Origin: Chrysoperla carnea
Taxonomy: Eukaryota > Arthropoda > Insecta > Neuroptera > Chrysopidae
NCBI RefSeq assembly: GCF_905475395.1
Contig: NC_058342.1
Span: 35,236,140 to 35,300,139, forward strand
Direction: 5' to 3'
Length of the DNA stretch: 64,000 nt
Below are positions 22,295-33,570 of the stretch, piece after piece. The notes beneath the pieces are model-generated. The model saw nothing but the letters and a program-made list of their open reading frames with translations. It was not told the DNA's origin and did not search any database. A program made the translations under genes and the position numbers. How positions within the stretch are numbered: position 1 is the stretch's first letter; every line of letters starts with the position of its first letter.

Positions 22295-23404
22295 TACAGG
22301 TGTGATAGTGACAGTGATGGATTTAGAACAAGGCACACTAGGTACTGGCCTAGGGCATAATAAGTGTTTTAAAAAATAGCATGTTACTAATTGATAGTCA
22401 ATTTTGACGATATCTACCTTTGTACGTTATAAACACGTATTAGTCCACATCTTAAAAACTACAAAACCAATTTTGATGAAACAATTATGGGATCTGAAGT
22501 GTACTCATACCCTTCCCCGTCAAATGTGGACAAATTATTCAGCAAAAGTCACCAAAAGATTACCTTGTTTGTAAAAAGTGAAAACCTAATATGGTTGTAC
22601 TATAATTTGTAGTCGAGTGTAGGTTGTAGTCGAGCGAGGATCGAAAATGTGGGGATAGGGATATTTTTGGTTTGCTTACCCTCACCTCGCCTTGCCCGAC
22701 TTCGCTTACAAGACGATTCTTTGTACCTGAGTCAAAGGTAACACGAGGTACTCAGACAAGTTCAAGTGAGCTTTATTCTCGCGATATGTTTTTCAGTAGT
22801 TACTGTGGCGTGTAAACAGAAGTTTGTTATAGATCAAGCAGTGGATTTAAAAGGTGGCAAAGAATCAATTCACTACTGGTTTCCCGAAAAAGAGCCCATC
22901 CAAGGGCCCCGAAGTGCATTCTCGAAGACTATAAAAAACGGTCCCACTGGGCTTTTTACCTTAAATTGCTGCCACTTCGATGTCAGTCATAGCATGAAAT
23001 ACTTGCGAAGTAAAACGAAAATGTGGGAGTAAGTGGCGATCGTGCTTGGGGTGGATACTTCACGAGAAAGGTAACACAAAATGTGCAACACGCAGAAATT
23101 TTTAGCAAATAAAAGTGTTTTTATACAATAAAATTAAGCATAAATGTGCTTAAAATACATGTTAAATATTAAACAATGACACTGAGAGCTTTCTATAAAC
23201 ATAATAAAACAGGCATAATGAAGAAAAAGTGTTCAAAAGCATTGTTATGGATAAATAGTAACTGATTTCTCCTTCACATGCTTTCGAGTTGAATTGTTCT
23301 AATATGATGCCTTCATTTTCATACCACACATAAAATTTAGAAAAATATTGTCTGCATATGAGACGGTCTTTTATCAAACGAACCCACCATTGCAACAAGT
23401 TTAT
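21829..23404. other. Unassigned spacer with a (TA)n microsatellite
   Basis: A perfect TA run lies at 22271-22296. The segment 22600-23060 is less AT-rich and holds an 88-residue frame (22766-23032) with no recognised domain or homologue. It could be a decayed exon or repeat. No gene is called. Confidence 0.4.
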
Positions 23405-23850
23405 TTTTATACCATGTATATATGACATATATCAAGGTATATTAAGTTTAGTCCCAAGTTTGTAACTAGAGCTCACAATTATTGACGCTACCAACAAAAT
23501 TTTGATATAGGTGTTCATAAGCTCATTCTAATTAATCCATTTCCGGGTGTCTGTCTGTGGACACGATAACTCAAAAACGAAAAAAGATGTGGAGCTGAAA
23601 TTGTGAGGTCTTGACCCGTTGGAGATAGAACAATAGTTTAAATGTAAAAAAAATTCCTTATAAAAAAATAAACAACTTTTGTTTGGAAAACTTTTTCCTA
23701 CACATCACTGTTTACACATGAAAGCGCAAATGAGGCTCAAAATATATATATATAGGTATTATATGGGTATCAGGTATGTGTGTGTGGCTATTTAAGAGTG
23801 TCTATACATGGTATTTCAATAATTAACTCAGTCAATTGTTTGCTTTCACT
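23405..23850 (-). repeat. R5 dispersed repeat, copy 2, near full length
   Basis: On the plus strand it runs from TATACCATGTATATATGACA to CTATACATGGTATTTCAATA and continues into the subterminal motif AATTAACTCAGTCAATTG. Both terminal motifs are present in inverted orientation. The block AAATAAACAACTTTTGTTTG is conserved. Confidence 0.75.
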
Positions 23851-24825
23851 TCTTACAATTATTTTTAAATAGTAATAAGATTAAATAGTTCCTTTGCTCA
23901 CCATGGGTAAAAATCGTCACGTAACAAAATGAAGTATGCTGTGTGTAAATTCTATTTGTATTAAATACGTGCTACTCGTGGGAATTGGATTGGAAATACA
24001 ACAAAATTGTGCTCATTGAGCGAAAAAGCTTTCAAAATTTTCATAGATCTTCTAAAGAGAGTATATTTGTGAAATCACTCCCCTCTCCTTTAATTTGTTG
24101 AGTTCATTTTGTAAATTCTAAAATATTTTTGTGATTTTAATCGAATTTCTAATATTTTGAATATCTCTATTACCTTCGAAATGAATATACATTCCAAAAC
24201 AGATCGATCCTTTAAACTAGGATGACTTTTCATGTTGATTACCTCAAATTTTCAATGGTGCCAACATTCAATTAAAACAAAACAAAGTAAATGTACTTGA
24301 AACGGTTCGTTTTCACAAACATATCACTATCCTTGTCCAACAAACAAGTATTATCTTTCACAATGTACACCAAGTTACTAGTGCTATGCATCATAGGGTC
24401 CTAAAAACATACTACAATGTACTACTGATGGGGGTATGATAGTAATCCTTATTACCCACCACCTTCGCTGTACTTCCCTCTTAATAAATTCATTCACATA
24501 CAACTATCACCTCCCTCCACTTACCAAACCCCCTTCCTCCTCCTCCCACCACCACACAAAACTGAATATAACAACAACAAACGTTTGTAAACAAACAATC
24601 CACGTCATCATGATCATCGAATATAATAAACAACCAAACAACGTCCCCCCACTCTCTTTTATGTAGTTGGGAATGTATATATTTATTTATTTCACCCATT
24701 TATATACAGTAGTACCAACCTTACATTAATTTTTTTTAACCTCTGAGTTTAGTAATTTAGAGGTTTTCTTCGTTAAAATTCGATGATGGATTTTCGCCTT
24801 AATATTTTTAAATTCCTTTATTCCA
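23851..24825. other. Unassigned spacer
   Basis: No repeat family or gene was recognised. At 24505-24560 there is a C-rich, pyrimidine-biased stretch (CTCCCTCCACTTACC and CCTCCTCCTCCCACCACCAC) that gives overlapping low-complexity frames on both strands. Confidence 0.4.
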
Positions 24826-24836
24826 AGAATAATAAT

Positions 24837-25131
24837 GGGGGTTTAACCTCCGTTTTCTCTGACATATACGTCTATAACAGAGGCCACCCACATCATTATT
24901 TGTTAATCTTTATTTTATTTATTTACAAACATATTTACAATTACATTTTGATGTGGGTGGAGTCGATTACTTCGTTCTTATTCAAGCGACGACAATATGA
25001 TCAATTCTGCACTCCCATTAATTATAAATTGTTCACACTGTCGCTGCCTGGACTCGAACCCGCAACCTAAGTCTAAATGAACAAATAGTCGAAGGCAAAC
25101 GCCTTAGACCGCTCGGCCATTTAGGCTCTTG
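24837..25131 (-). mobile_element. SINE2 copy b, complete
   Basis: It has the same structure as 1896-2195. The tRNA-like head on the minus strand reads ATGGCCGAGCGGTCTAAGGC for the D-arm and GGTTCGAGTCC for the B box. Its tail is (ATT)n. The 11-bp duplication CTTTATTCCAA flanks it at 24826-24836 and 25132-25142. The intact promoter boxes make transcription by RNA polymerase III possible. Confidence 0.87.
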
Positions 25132-25364
25132 CTTTATTCCAAAAATACCATTTGTAGCCATTGATTAATTATGTAAGTATATTGATAATTGCCCCTAAAA
25201 GACCTAGATCAAATTAATACCGCAGTTTTTGAAAAGGAAATGACTACGGTCAAGTTTTCTATATTAGTAAAATGAGTAGAAAAAAATTCTACATTCTTAC
25301 ATCTTTAAAATATTTAGAAAAACACGTCAAAAATTTTTTAGTTTTAGACTTACATTTATTTATA

Positions 25365-25770
25365 TCCCTTATATTATAAATGTGAAAGTAAAGTTATTTG
25401 TTTGTTTGTTTGTTATGCTTTCACGCAAAAACTAGCGAATGGATTAAAAAAAAGTTCAGACAGTCGTAGGGACTGCCGATAGAAGTGAAAATTATACCTA
25501 TCCAAAAAGCGTCCAACGCGCACATAATACAGTCAGAAATAGTCGATGTATTAGTGTATACGTGTACACAGGCTACTGCGCGTGCGCTAGTCTGGCTTCC
25601 CATAGCTATAGATATACTATTATCATTAGGGTGTCGGTGACGCCAACCGATGATTTTACCCTCTACCAAAACGCTCAACGCGCCTAAAGAAGTTTTCACT
25701 TCAATTAAACTTAACAGTAATATAGCTCATACGTCAGAATGACACACGACCTACAATTAATAAAGATAAA
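25365..25770 (+). mobile_element. Helitron copy with 5' end, interior replaced, 3' end lost
   Basis: A TC start after A (25364) is followed by CCTTATATTATAAATGTG and the TTTGTTTGTTTG run typical of these elements. The next part matches the complete Helitron, then gives way at about 25457-25705 to sequence bounded by inverted GAAGTGAAAA and TTTTCACTTC. Helitron-like sequence resumes (AGTAATATAGCTCATACGTC) and ends without hairpin or CTAG. A 92-residue frame on the minus strand lies within it and is not a supported gene. Confidence 0.65.
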
Positions 25771-26537
25771 TTAAATTTATTCTGATATAAAACTGCTCCA
25801 TCTATGTTCGTCATTCCGAACCATAAATTAAAGACAATACTATACAAATTTAAACCTTGATCGCAATTGAGATAATTGACCCCAAACATTACTGTCAGAC
25901 TTGAGCATATTTTATATTTCCCCTCAAAATATATCTGGAAAATTCTAGCGTATATTTAAAACATAGAGGTAGTGTGGCGTTCACACCAAGTTTTTTATTT
26001 TAGTTTTATTATTATTATTATTATTATTATCATTTTCATAAAAATTGTTGTTAGATTCATTTTACGTCAAAGACACAAATTTTTGTTGTTTATTTATATT
26101 GTTGTTGCTTTTTCGTAAAAGGGGTTTGGGTTTGGGGGGTACATGGTGGTTTGTTGGGTTGTATGTTTTTGATGGGAAAATGTTTTTTTTCTTTTACCTG
26201 TATGTTTATTTAATAATAAATAATAATAGTAGTATATAATTATTTAGTAGAATAGGTTACATTTTCTAGTAATATTTGTTTTAAGAGGGAGGGGGTAATA
26301 TAATGGGGGTTACACGTGGATATAGTTCTTTTTTATATTTATTATTACGTAACAAATAATTATTAATTATTTATTAATCAATATCCTTAATTATTGTTGG
26401 CAAAGTGGAAATATTTTTAAGGGCGGAGAAACTACACGCTACCACTCGTCTTTTTGAAATTCTATCGAATCTATTCAGGAGTTCTGGACTAAGTTATCAT
26501 ATGTTGGTGTAATTTTAGAAGAAAAACAAGTGAAAAA
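25771..26537. other. Unassigned spacer with short microsatellite
   Basis: An (ATT)n run lies near 26007-26031 and G-rich patches at 26115-26160. No gene or repeat family was recognised. Confidence 0.45.
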
Positions 26538-26910
26538 AAACAATTGCCTGAGTTAATTGTTGAAATACCATGTATAGACAGTTTTAATTACTTTATCACA
26601 TTACAAATACATACATGTCACACATATATAACTGATATTCCCTTACATACTATACAATTTGCGCATAATTTGCGCTCTCGTGGGTAAGCAGTAATGTTTA
26701 CGAAAAAATGTTTCAAACAAAAGTTGTTTATTTTTTTATACAGAACATTTTTTACATTTAAACTTTTGTTCTATCTCTAACGGTTTACAAGACCCAAAAC
26801 CCAATTGACCTATGTTGCTCATTTACGAACTCGACCTCACAGTTTGATATCTCTTTTCGTTTTTGAGTAATCGAGATGACAGACGGGCAGACTGACGACA
26901 GACAAATTCA
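26538..26910 (+). repeat. R5 dispersed repeat, copy 3, 3'-truncated
   Basis: It begins with the subterminal palindromic motif CAATTGCCTGAGTTAATTG and AATACCATGTATAGACAG, then follows the family through TTTGCGCTCTCGTGGGTAA and ATCTCTTTTCGTTTTTGAGT. It stops in the CAGACGG-type core. Confidence 0.72.
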
Positions 26911-27390
26911 ACTAAATAAAAGAAACCTATTTTCTTCAAAGGATATTTCATTGTTTTTATAAATAAAATATTAATTTTAACAATAACAAAAAGCAAGAAA
27001 AATTGATCAATTATTGATACCATCGATTAAATAATAATACGTTTATTTTCACGAAAACAAAATTCGAATATTCTGAAAACTATACAGATATTACACAAAA
27101 TAACCAAATCAATATATAGTTTTATTTGTATTAAATACGAAGTGAATATACCCAAGCATCGTATCGTCGACTGTGGTAGGGATTGGGGTGGGAGATTGTT
27201 TTTAGAATCATGTTTATATGTACGGTCAAAATCTGTTACAGCGATATTGAAAGAATAGTAGGATGATGATAGAATGTTTATTATCACTATTATCCTGTTT
27301 TGTACAACTTATTGTGCGAATATCACATACCTTAAGCATCTATTTGACAAAACGGACCATAGTCTTTTCAAATTTTGTTCTCATGTGTAT

Positions 27391-27935
27391 TATACCATGT
27401 ATATATGAAATATACATAGTATATTAAGTTTAGTTCAAAGTTTGTATCGCTTATAAATATTGATGCTACGAAAAAAATTTTGATATATGTGTTCATAAAA
27501 TCACCTAAATAGTCCATTTCCGAATGTTTGCCCGTCTGTCTGTCTGTCAATACGATAACTCAAAAACGAAAAGAGATATCAAGCTGAAATTTTTATAGCG
27601 TACTCAGGACGTAAAAAGTGAGGTCGAGTTCGTAAATGAGAAACATGGGTCAATTGAGTCTTGGGTCCGTAGGACCCATCTTGTAAACCGCTAGAGATGT
27701 AAAAAATTAAATGTAAAAAATGTTCCTTATAAAAAAATAAACAACTTTTGTTTGAAACATTTTTTCGTAAGTATCACTGTTTACCCACGAGGGCGCAAAT
27801 TGTTTAGTATGTATTATATGGTAATATCAGTTATATGTGTGTGATATATATATGTATGTGTAATGTGATAGAGTAATGAACACTGTCTATACATGGTATT
27901 TCAACAATTAACTCAGTCAATTGTTTGTTTATATT
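27391..27935 (-). repeat. R5 dispersed repeat, copy 4, full-length reference
   Basis: This is the longest copy (about 545 bp). Plus-strand order is TATACCATGTATATATGAAA, the (TGTC)n core, CTCAAAAACGAAAAGAGATA, GGACCCATCTTGTAAACCG, AAATAAACAACTTTTGTTTG, then CTATACATGGTATTTCAACA and AATTAACTCAGTCAATTG. The inverted terminal motifs and subterminal palindrome suggest a non-autonomous DNA element, but no target duplication could be fixed, so class is left open. Confidence 0.75.
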
Positions 27936-29341
27936 TGAATTCAGTTTGTGCCATATCAATTCGTCGTAATAACCGATTTATCGTTATAACTGTTTTTAAC
28001 TGTATATATGTTATGATGAAACTCATGCCAGTTACTTAATACTAACGCGCGCTACACGAACGGACTTGGTGTATTATTAGGTTAGGTTCAGAATGCATAT
28101 ATAGTTTTGTATTCCTAACCACCTTTCGATTTAATACTACCTCATTCTACGGGCATGTATTCTTTGTCTAGTTCGTCCCTTGTTGTTTACGTAGAAAACA
28201 TCATGATTGTTTACAAGTGAGGAAAAACGAAAGTAAAAAAAACAAAAAAAGATGATATGGGTGGTCGATGAATGTATTGGGTGGAGTGATATGGTAATGC
28301 GATCCAAGTATGTATGGTTTAAAAATTGTAAATTGGTTGTTTTTAAAAGATTTTCAGATCAGATTTCCAAGATAAAATTTGGAAATTTTATTCACGACAA
28401 GAATTCAAAACATTTTCAGATAAAAATTTTGATTTTCGTGTACATCGTCTCAGGTTTTGCAAAGTCCTTTAAAAAAATCTTAATGAGAGATCGAGACTTT
28501 TCCTATCCAGGCGAATATTATCCTTTTTTCAAAACCCTTGGAGCTAGAGGTCGGCGTCAAATCTTAAACTCCATGCATCCATTATTTAAGCATTTTTTTA
28601 AGTATATCTAAACGGCAAAGAGCGTAAAATCAACTAGTGTCCGAATTCTGAAATTTTCAAGAAAACTAAATATTACTTAATACAAAAGGACTTCCTCGAT
28701 TTCCTCAAACTTAAAAGTCTCGAGTTCTATTTCGTCACACAGGAAAGTAAAACAGACGAGAAAATTCAAGTAACAAAATCGAAATTTTGATAAACTTGAT
28801 TTCGCTGAAAACAGGTCAGCTTTTTAAATAGAAAACAAGAAAAGTTGTAAATATTATAAGACTCCTTTTCAACCCAATTTTCATATCCAATGATTCGTAA
28901 ATTATGGTTAAGGGAACCTTATACTCGTGAAGTATTCACCTGAGGTGTCATTTGGAACTCGTTTTTGAAGATTTAATTGGAAATACCTTTTAGTTAAATG
29001 AATTAAATCCAGTTTTTACTAATCTGACGAAAATAAATCTGCTTTTCTTTTCCTGTTTATTAGAATATTGCATATAAATCGATAACCATATAATTTTGTT
29101 TCGAATCGATTCTAAAAACTTTATGAAATGTGTATTAAAAAACTTTTTTTTAAAAGTTGAGTGACATTGAAATTATCGATTCGAAATAATTATAATGACC
29201 AACAGAACTTAATACACAGTACCCCTATTTTATATGTAAATACTGATACTGATAGATAGATTAGTCCAGGCAAGATAGTCAAAAATTCATTTATATCTTT
29301 AAAAAATTTATCGAACTTGATGGAAATTAGGTTAAAGGTAC
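27936..29341. other. Unassigned spacer containing an unrecognised 119-residue frame
   Basis: The open frame at 28252-28611 (plus) is among the longest non-repetitive ones in the window, but its product shows no domain I recognise and is rich in residues expected from AT-rich DNA. It probably arose by chance. Confidence 0.35.
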
Positions 29342-29345
29342 TTAA

Positions 29346-29862
29346 GGATGTATGAGCATGGTAGTGGGGGCACAAATTTAAAAATAGATATTTTCAATTT
29401 TGATGATAAATTTATATTATTACTTGACGATATAAGACGAAAAGAAAGAATAAAATTTTTCGATATCTAGCTTAATTTTCAAAATATCGAAAATTGAAAA
29501 TTTTGTTTAATTATTTAGCTTTCGATATTTCGAAAACCAAGACACATATCGAAAAATTTTATTCTTATTTTTCGTCTACATTCATGAAGTTATAACAAAA
29601 TTCATCATCAAAGTTGATAATAAGATAAAAATAATTTCAACCCTTAATCTACCCTGCTCTTACATCCCTTATATGGACGGTGACACTTAGTTTTTTTCTT
29701 TTCTAATTCATTGCTAATATGTTTACTTTCTATTAAAAAGTTTTTTTTAAATTTGTTTTCATTCATTCCAAATGAAAATTATCAAAAACTTCCAAAATAT
29801 GTCGTTTTTTGAGATTCCTCCATAAGATCCAATGTATTTTATATCGATTTTTAATGACTATC
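29346..29862 (+). mobile_element. TTAA-flanked miniature transposon, copy B, 3'-truncated
   Basis: TTAA (29342-29345) is followed by GGATGTATGAGCATGG and the family interior, including the long TCGATAT hairpin and AACCCTTAATCTACCC. Similarity to the complete copy stops after TATCGATTTTTAATGACT, about 130 bp short of the expected right end. Confidence 0.8.
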
Positions 29863-31589
29863 GAGTTCAGGAAGGTTGTAAGCTCAAAATCTCTATCGCT
29901 TGTATTATATTGTTGAAGTCCCAATATATACAATAAATGTTGGACTATCTACTATGTATTTATACATAGTACCATAGTACATTTATACTCATACAGATGA
30001 CCGACTGATTATATCAACCTGTTGCATTTATATTCCACAACAAGCCACAACAAACAACAATATACCATACTTTGTATATAAGTGCAACCGATATTGGATG
30101 AAGTCTGGATGGAAATTGTTAAGTATTCAGATAAGTTTGGAAATCAAGACACACCCGATCTTGTACGAACATCGAATGGACGCAATATCGTTTAAACCTT
30201 GTGTAAGCTCAAATATTGATCCTAACATGATTTGCGGTCTTAAGCTTGAATGAAAATTAAAAGGACTTAATGCTCTTTATGATGTGTGCTTTTTATGATG
30301 TCATGTTTAGTTTTACCCCGACTTGAACGCATTGATACTTGTAATGCATATAATTATGTTATGCCTTTTTGACAATGTTGTAGCAAGACAACGTTCTTAA
30401 TATAGGTCATGGCTGGGAAAATTGTTGGTCTGCTAATCCTTGGTTTGTATGCCATTATCCAAGAGGTATCCAAGGTTAATAAATCGATCCTTTTTTAAAG
30501 TTAAGTCCAAGACACGGGTAGACAAACGAAGGCTAAATGTATTGACCTTGTTCAATATTTCAGCTTTCATTTATATAATAATCCTTGGTTTGTCAGTCAT
30601 TGTCCAAGGCTTGGACAAGGCTAATAATTAAAACTTTGTTTACCATTTTGACCTATAACTTGAACAAGAGTAGGCAAAACATTATCTATAGGCAAATTTT
30701 GATCAAAAACTTAGAATAATCGGATTCATTTTACCATTGGTAAAACGCCTTAGAAACTGAGTTTTTAAGGTAAATCGGAAGTTTCAGTCACGTCATTGGG
30801 TTGGGTTGGGTTGGAAATCACTCGGAAAATATGCATTACAATTAGGTCTAGTTAAATTTTTAGAAAATATTAAAACGTCTTATAACAATCTTAAAGAAAG
30901 TTTATTTTGGAAACAAAAGACAAATTGTTTTTCACACAAAGAAAAGATTTTCACAGGAAAACACAATAAAAATATTTACTGTTCATCATAAGTAAAAAGC
31001 TTGCTTTATCCGTTTAAATGCTTATTAAAACACTTAAAGTTATCCGGAGTATATTTTTCATTTTTATAAATCAGCAACAAACATTTCCCTTACGAAAGAA
31101 AAAAAACGAAACGAACAATGTTTTTCAATGTTGTTGTATACGTTTTTTTCCCGGAAAATTGATATAAAAAGTTTCCGGTTGTAATATGATGATAGTACTT
31201 TACGTCTATTGTGTCATATAAATGTAGAGTAAATCAGGGTGATTTGAATCCCCTATATTCCTCTCATTTACCCGCAATCATACCAATTTCTTCAACTCAA
31301 TTGTGTAAAATATTTTTTTAATGTCATTTTAAGTGATTTTGAAATGAATTTTTGTTATTTAATTTTTCCTTATTTTGTGTAACAAATTGCAGAATAATTT
31401 TTAATGTTTCAAATAGATTATGATCTCATGACTTTATTCTGACAACTATAGAAAAACTTTAAGCGTGTTTTGTTTCGATTAAGTGTAATAATGACATATT
31501 TTTAAGTCTCCTTTCCTCCGAAATTAACTTGTTAGTGTTTTTATTAGGATCATCTTCCTAATTTAAGGTGATTGTAACCTTCTATATTT
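29863..31589. other. Unassigned spacer with a short spaced duplication
   Basis: Two blocks of about 50 bp, starting TAATCCTTGGTTTGT at roughly 30436 and 30579, are similar and both end in AAGG(T/C)TAATAA. They are about 145 bp apart and may be the remains of a tandem repeat. No gene is called in the region. Confidence 0.4.
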
Positions 31590-31690
31590 TAAAAAAGTTT
31601 TGGTTTACTGCACGGTACACACATATATACCAAATATATGCTATGTAGTCAAGCAATGAGTTATTTTTGCAACTACAAAGTGATGCTTAT
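31590..31690 (-). repeat. Dispersed repeat R7, partial copy
   Basis: It matches the terminal segment AAAGTTTTGGTTTATTGCAC and following bases of the copies at 44705 (same strand) and 60970 (opposite strand). It retains GTGATGCTTATAAA and has lost most of the interior. Confidence 0.6.
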
Positions 31691-32522
31691 AAAAAATCGA
31701 AAAAATCGAAAAAATTTTTCTGTTTCGGAATTTGATAAAACTCAGTTTATAAGGGTATTTTGACCCAAAAAATTCAAAAATCGGGTTCATTTAACGATTA
31801 AGCTAGTAGAAGTTTGAAAAAAACGAGTTTTTGGATTGATTTTTGTCGATATCTCAAAAATTAGCCGCGCAATCGTTAAATGAACCCGATTTTTGAATTT
31901 TTTGGATCAAAATACCCTTATAAACTGTGTTTCATCAAATTCCGGAACACAAAATTTTTTTCGATTTTTTGGAATTTTTTGAAGGGGTACCCCTTGAAAA
32001 AAATCGAAAAAATCGAAAAATTTTTTCTGTTTTGGAATTCGATAAAACTCAGTTTATAAGGGTATTTTGACCCAAAAAATTCAAAAATCGGGTTCATTTA
32101 ACGATTGAGCTAGTAGAAGTTTGAAAAAAACGAGTTTTTGGATCGATTTTTGTCGATATGTCAAAAATTAGCCGCCCAATCGTTAAACGAACCCGATTTT
32201 TGAATTTTTTGGGTCAATTATACCTTATAAACTGTGTTTCATCAAATTCTGAAACACAAAATTTTTTTCGATTTTTTGGAATTTTTTAAAGGGGTACCCC
32301 TTGAAAAAAATCGAAAAAATCGAAAAATTTTTTCTGTTTCGGAATCCGATAAAACTCAGTTTATAAGGGTATTTTGACCCAAAAAATTCAAAAATCGGGT
32401 TCATTTAACGATTAAGCTAGTAGAAGTTTGAAAAAAAAACGAATTTTTGGATCGATTTTTGTCGATATCTCAGAAATTAGCCGCCCAATCGTTAAATGAA
32501 CCCGATTTTTGAATTTTTTGGA
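31687..32522 (+). repeat. 307-bp tandem array with long inverted arms
   Basis: Just under three head-to-tail units. The anchor CCCCTTGAAAAAAATCGAAA recurs at a spacing of 307 bp (about 31990 and 32297). Each unit contains an imperfect inverted repeat: TTATAAGGGTATTTTGACCC with AAATCGGGTTCATTTAACGA on one side, and their inverse 80-100 bp later. Units differ by few substitutions. It is related at low similarity to 4318-4490 and 41516-41690 in the composite SINE1. Confidence 0.85.
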
Positions 32523-32650
32523 AAGATAATATAATGGAAAGTGTTTTTAGCTATGTCAACTTCGAATTTAGGATTTCGAACCCCAGAAAACTAAAAATTG
32601 GCAATGATTTTGTAAATTTCACTTGTTCCACATTCTACCTGTTCAGGTAT
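32523..32650 (-). repeat. Fragment related to the extended R3 region
   Basis: It shares GTGTTTTTAGCTATGT-like sequence and the AAAACTAAAAATTG motif with 49930-50010, and TTTTGTAAATTTCACTTGT with the R3 terminal repeat. This ties the tandem array's right edge to the R3 family. Confidence 0.45.
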
Positions 32651-33241
32651 TTTTGTTATCAATTCAGTCGTCAAGTAAAACCTGTGCTAATTATACAACT
32701 ATGTACATGCGTTTGCATAACTAGATATGAAGATAATTTTTATAGAACAATAATTATAATCCACAAAACAACACAAAAATACCGTAACTAAATTAAAGTT
32801 TAACAATTGCTACCAACATAAAATAATAAAAGGTACACATCTTTAAAAACATTAAAATAACATGCATATACACAAACAATAAAGATATGAGAGACCTTAG
32901 AAGAGTTCTTAAAATATTCTTATCTACCTAGAAACATTTAACATTAACCCATCTAATATAAAAGTGTACACGGATAAAGTCGAAATTTACAATGTTTGAA
33001 TTTTTTTAACTTTTCCCATTTTTGGAAAAATTCAATAAATAGAAGTTAATGTAATTAAGGCAAGAAAACAAAATTTTTAATCCATATTCGAATTTTGCAG
33101 AGGCGAAGCGAGAGGGGAACAAGGGGTTGTATCATGCTCCGGGCGCTTCCCACAAAGGATGCCAAATGGCTTGTAAAACAAAAAATTTGCTGAATAATTT
33201 TATTATAATTGATTTCTGGAAAAAAATTTTAAATTTTGTGA
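32651..33241. other. Unassigned spacer
   Basis: AT-rich with one higher-complexity patch (33100-33170, GAGGCGAAGCGAGAGGGG and CTCCGGGCGCTTCCCAC) that looks foreign to its surroundings but could not be identified. Confidence 0.4.
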
Positions 33242-33257
33242 CTGTGTAATAAAATAA

Positions 33258-33554
33258 TAATAATAATGGGGTTTAACCTCCGTTTCTCTGACATAAACGC
33301 CTATAACAGAGGCCACCCACATCATTACTTGTTAATCTTTATTTATTTAATTACAAACATATTTACAATTACATTTGGATGTGGGTGGAGTCGGTTACTT
33401 CGTTCTTATCCAAGCGACGACAATGTGATAAATTCTGCACTCCCATTAATTATAAATTGTTCACACTGCCGCTGCCTGGATTCGAACCCGCAACCTATGT
33501 CTAAATGGACAAACAGATAAAGACAAACGCCTTAGATCGCTCGGTCATTTAGGC
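33258..33554 (-). mobile_element. SINE2 copy c, complete
   Basis: Minus-strand element with a tRNA-like head at the right (B box GGTTCGAATCC) and an (ATT)n tail at the left. It has the longest target duplication of the three copies: CTGTGTAATAAAATAA at 33242-33257 and CTGTGTAATATAATAA at 33555-33570, with one mismatch. An 84-residue plus-strand frame across it matches frames over the other SINE2 copies and is not a gene. Confidence 0.88.
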
Positions 33555-33570
33555 CTGTGTAATATAATAA

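Noticed and set aside
22271..22296. TA run as an origin or structured site
   Set aside because: A simple microsatellite with no supporting context.
28252..28611. A 119-residue plus-strand frame
   Set aside because: No recognisable domain, no repeat partner, no supporting signals; length is plausible by chance in 64 kb.
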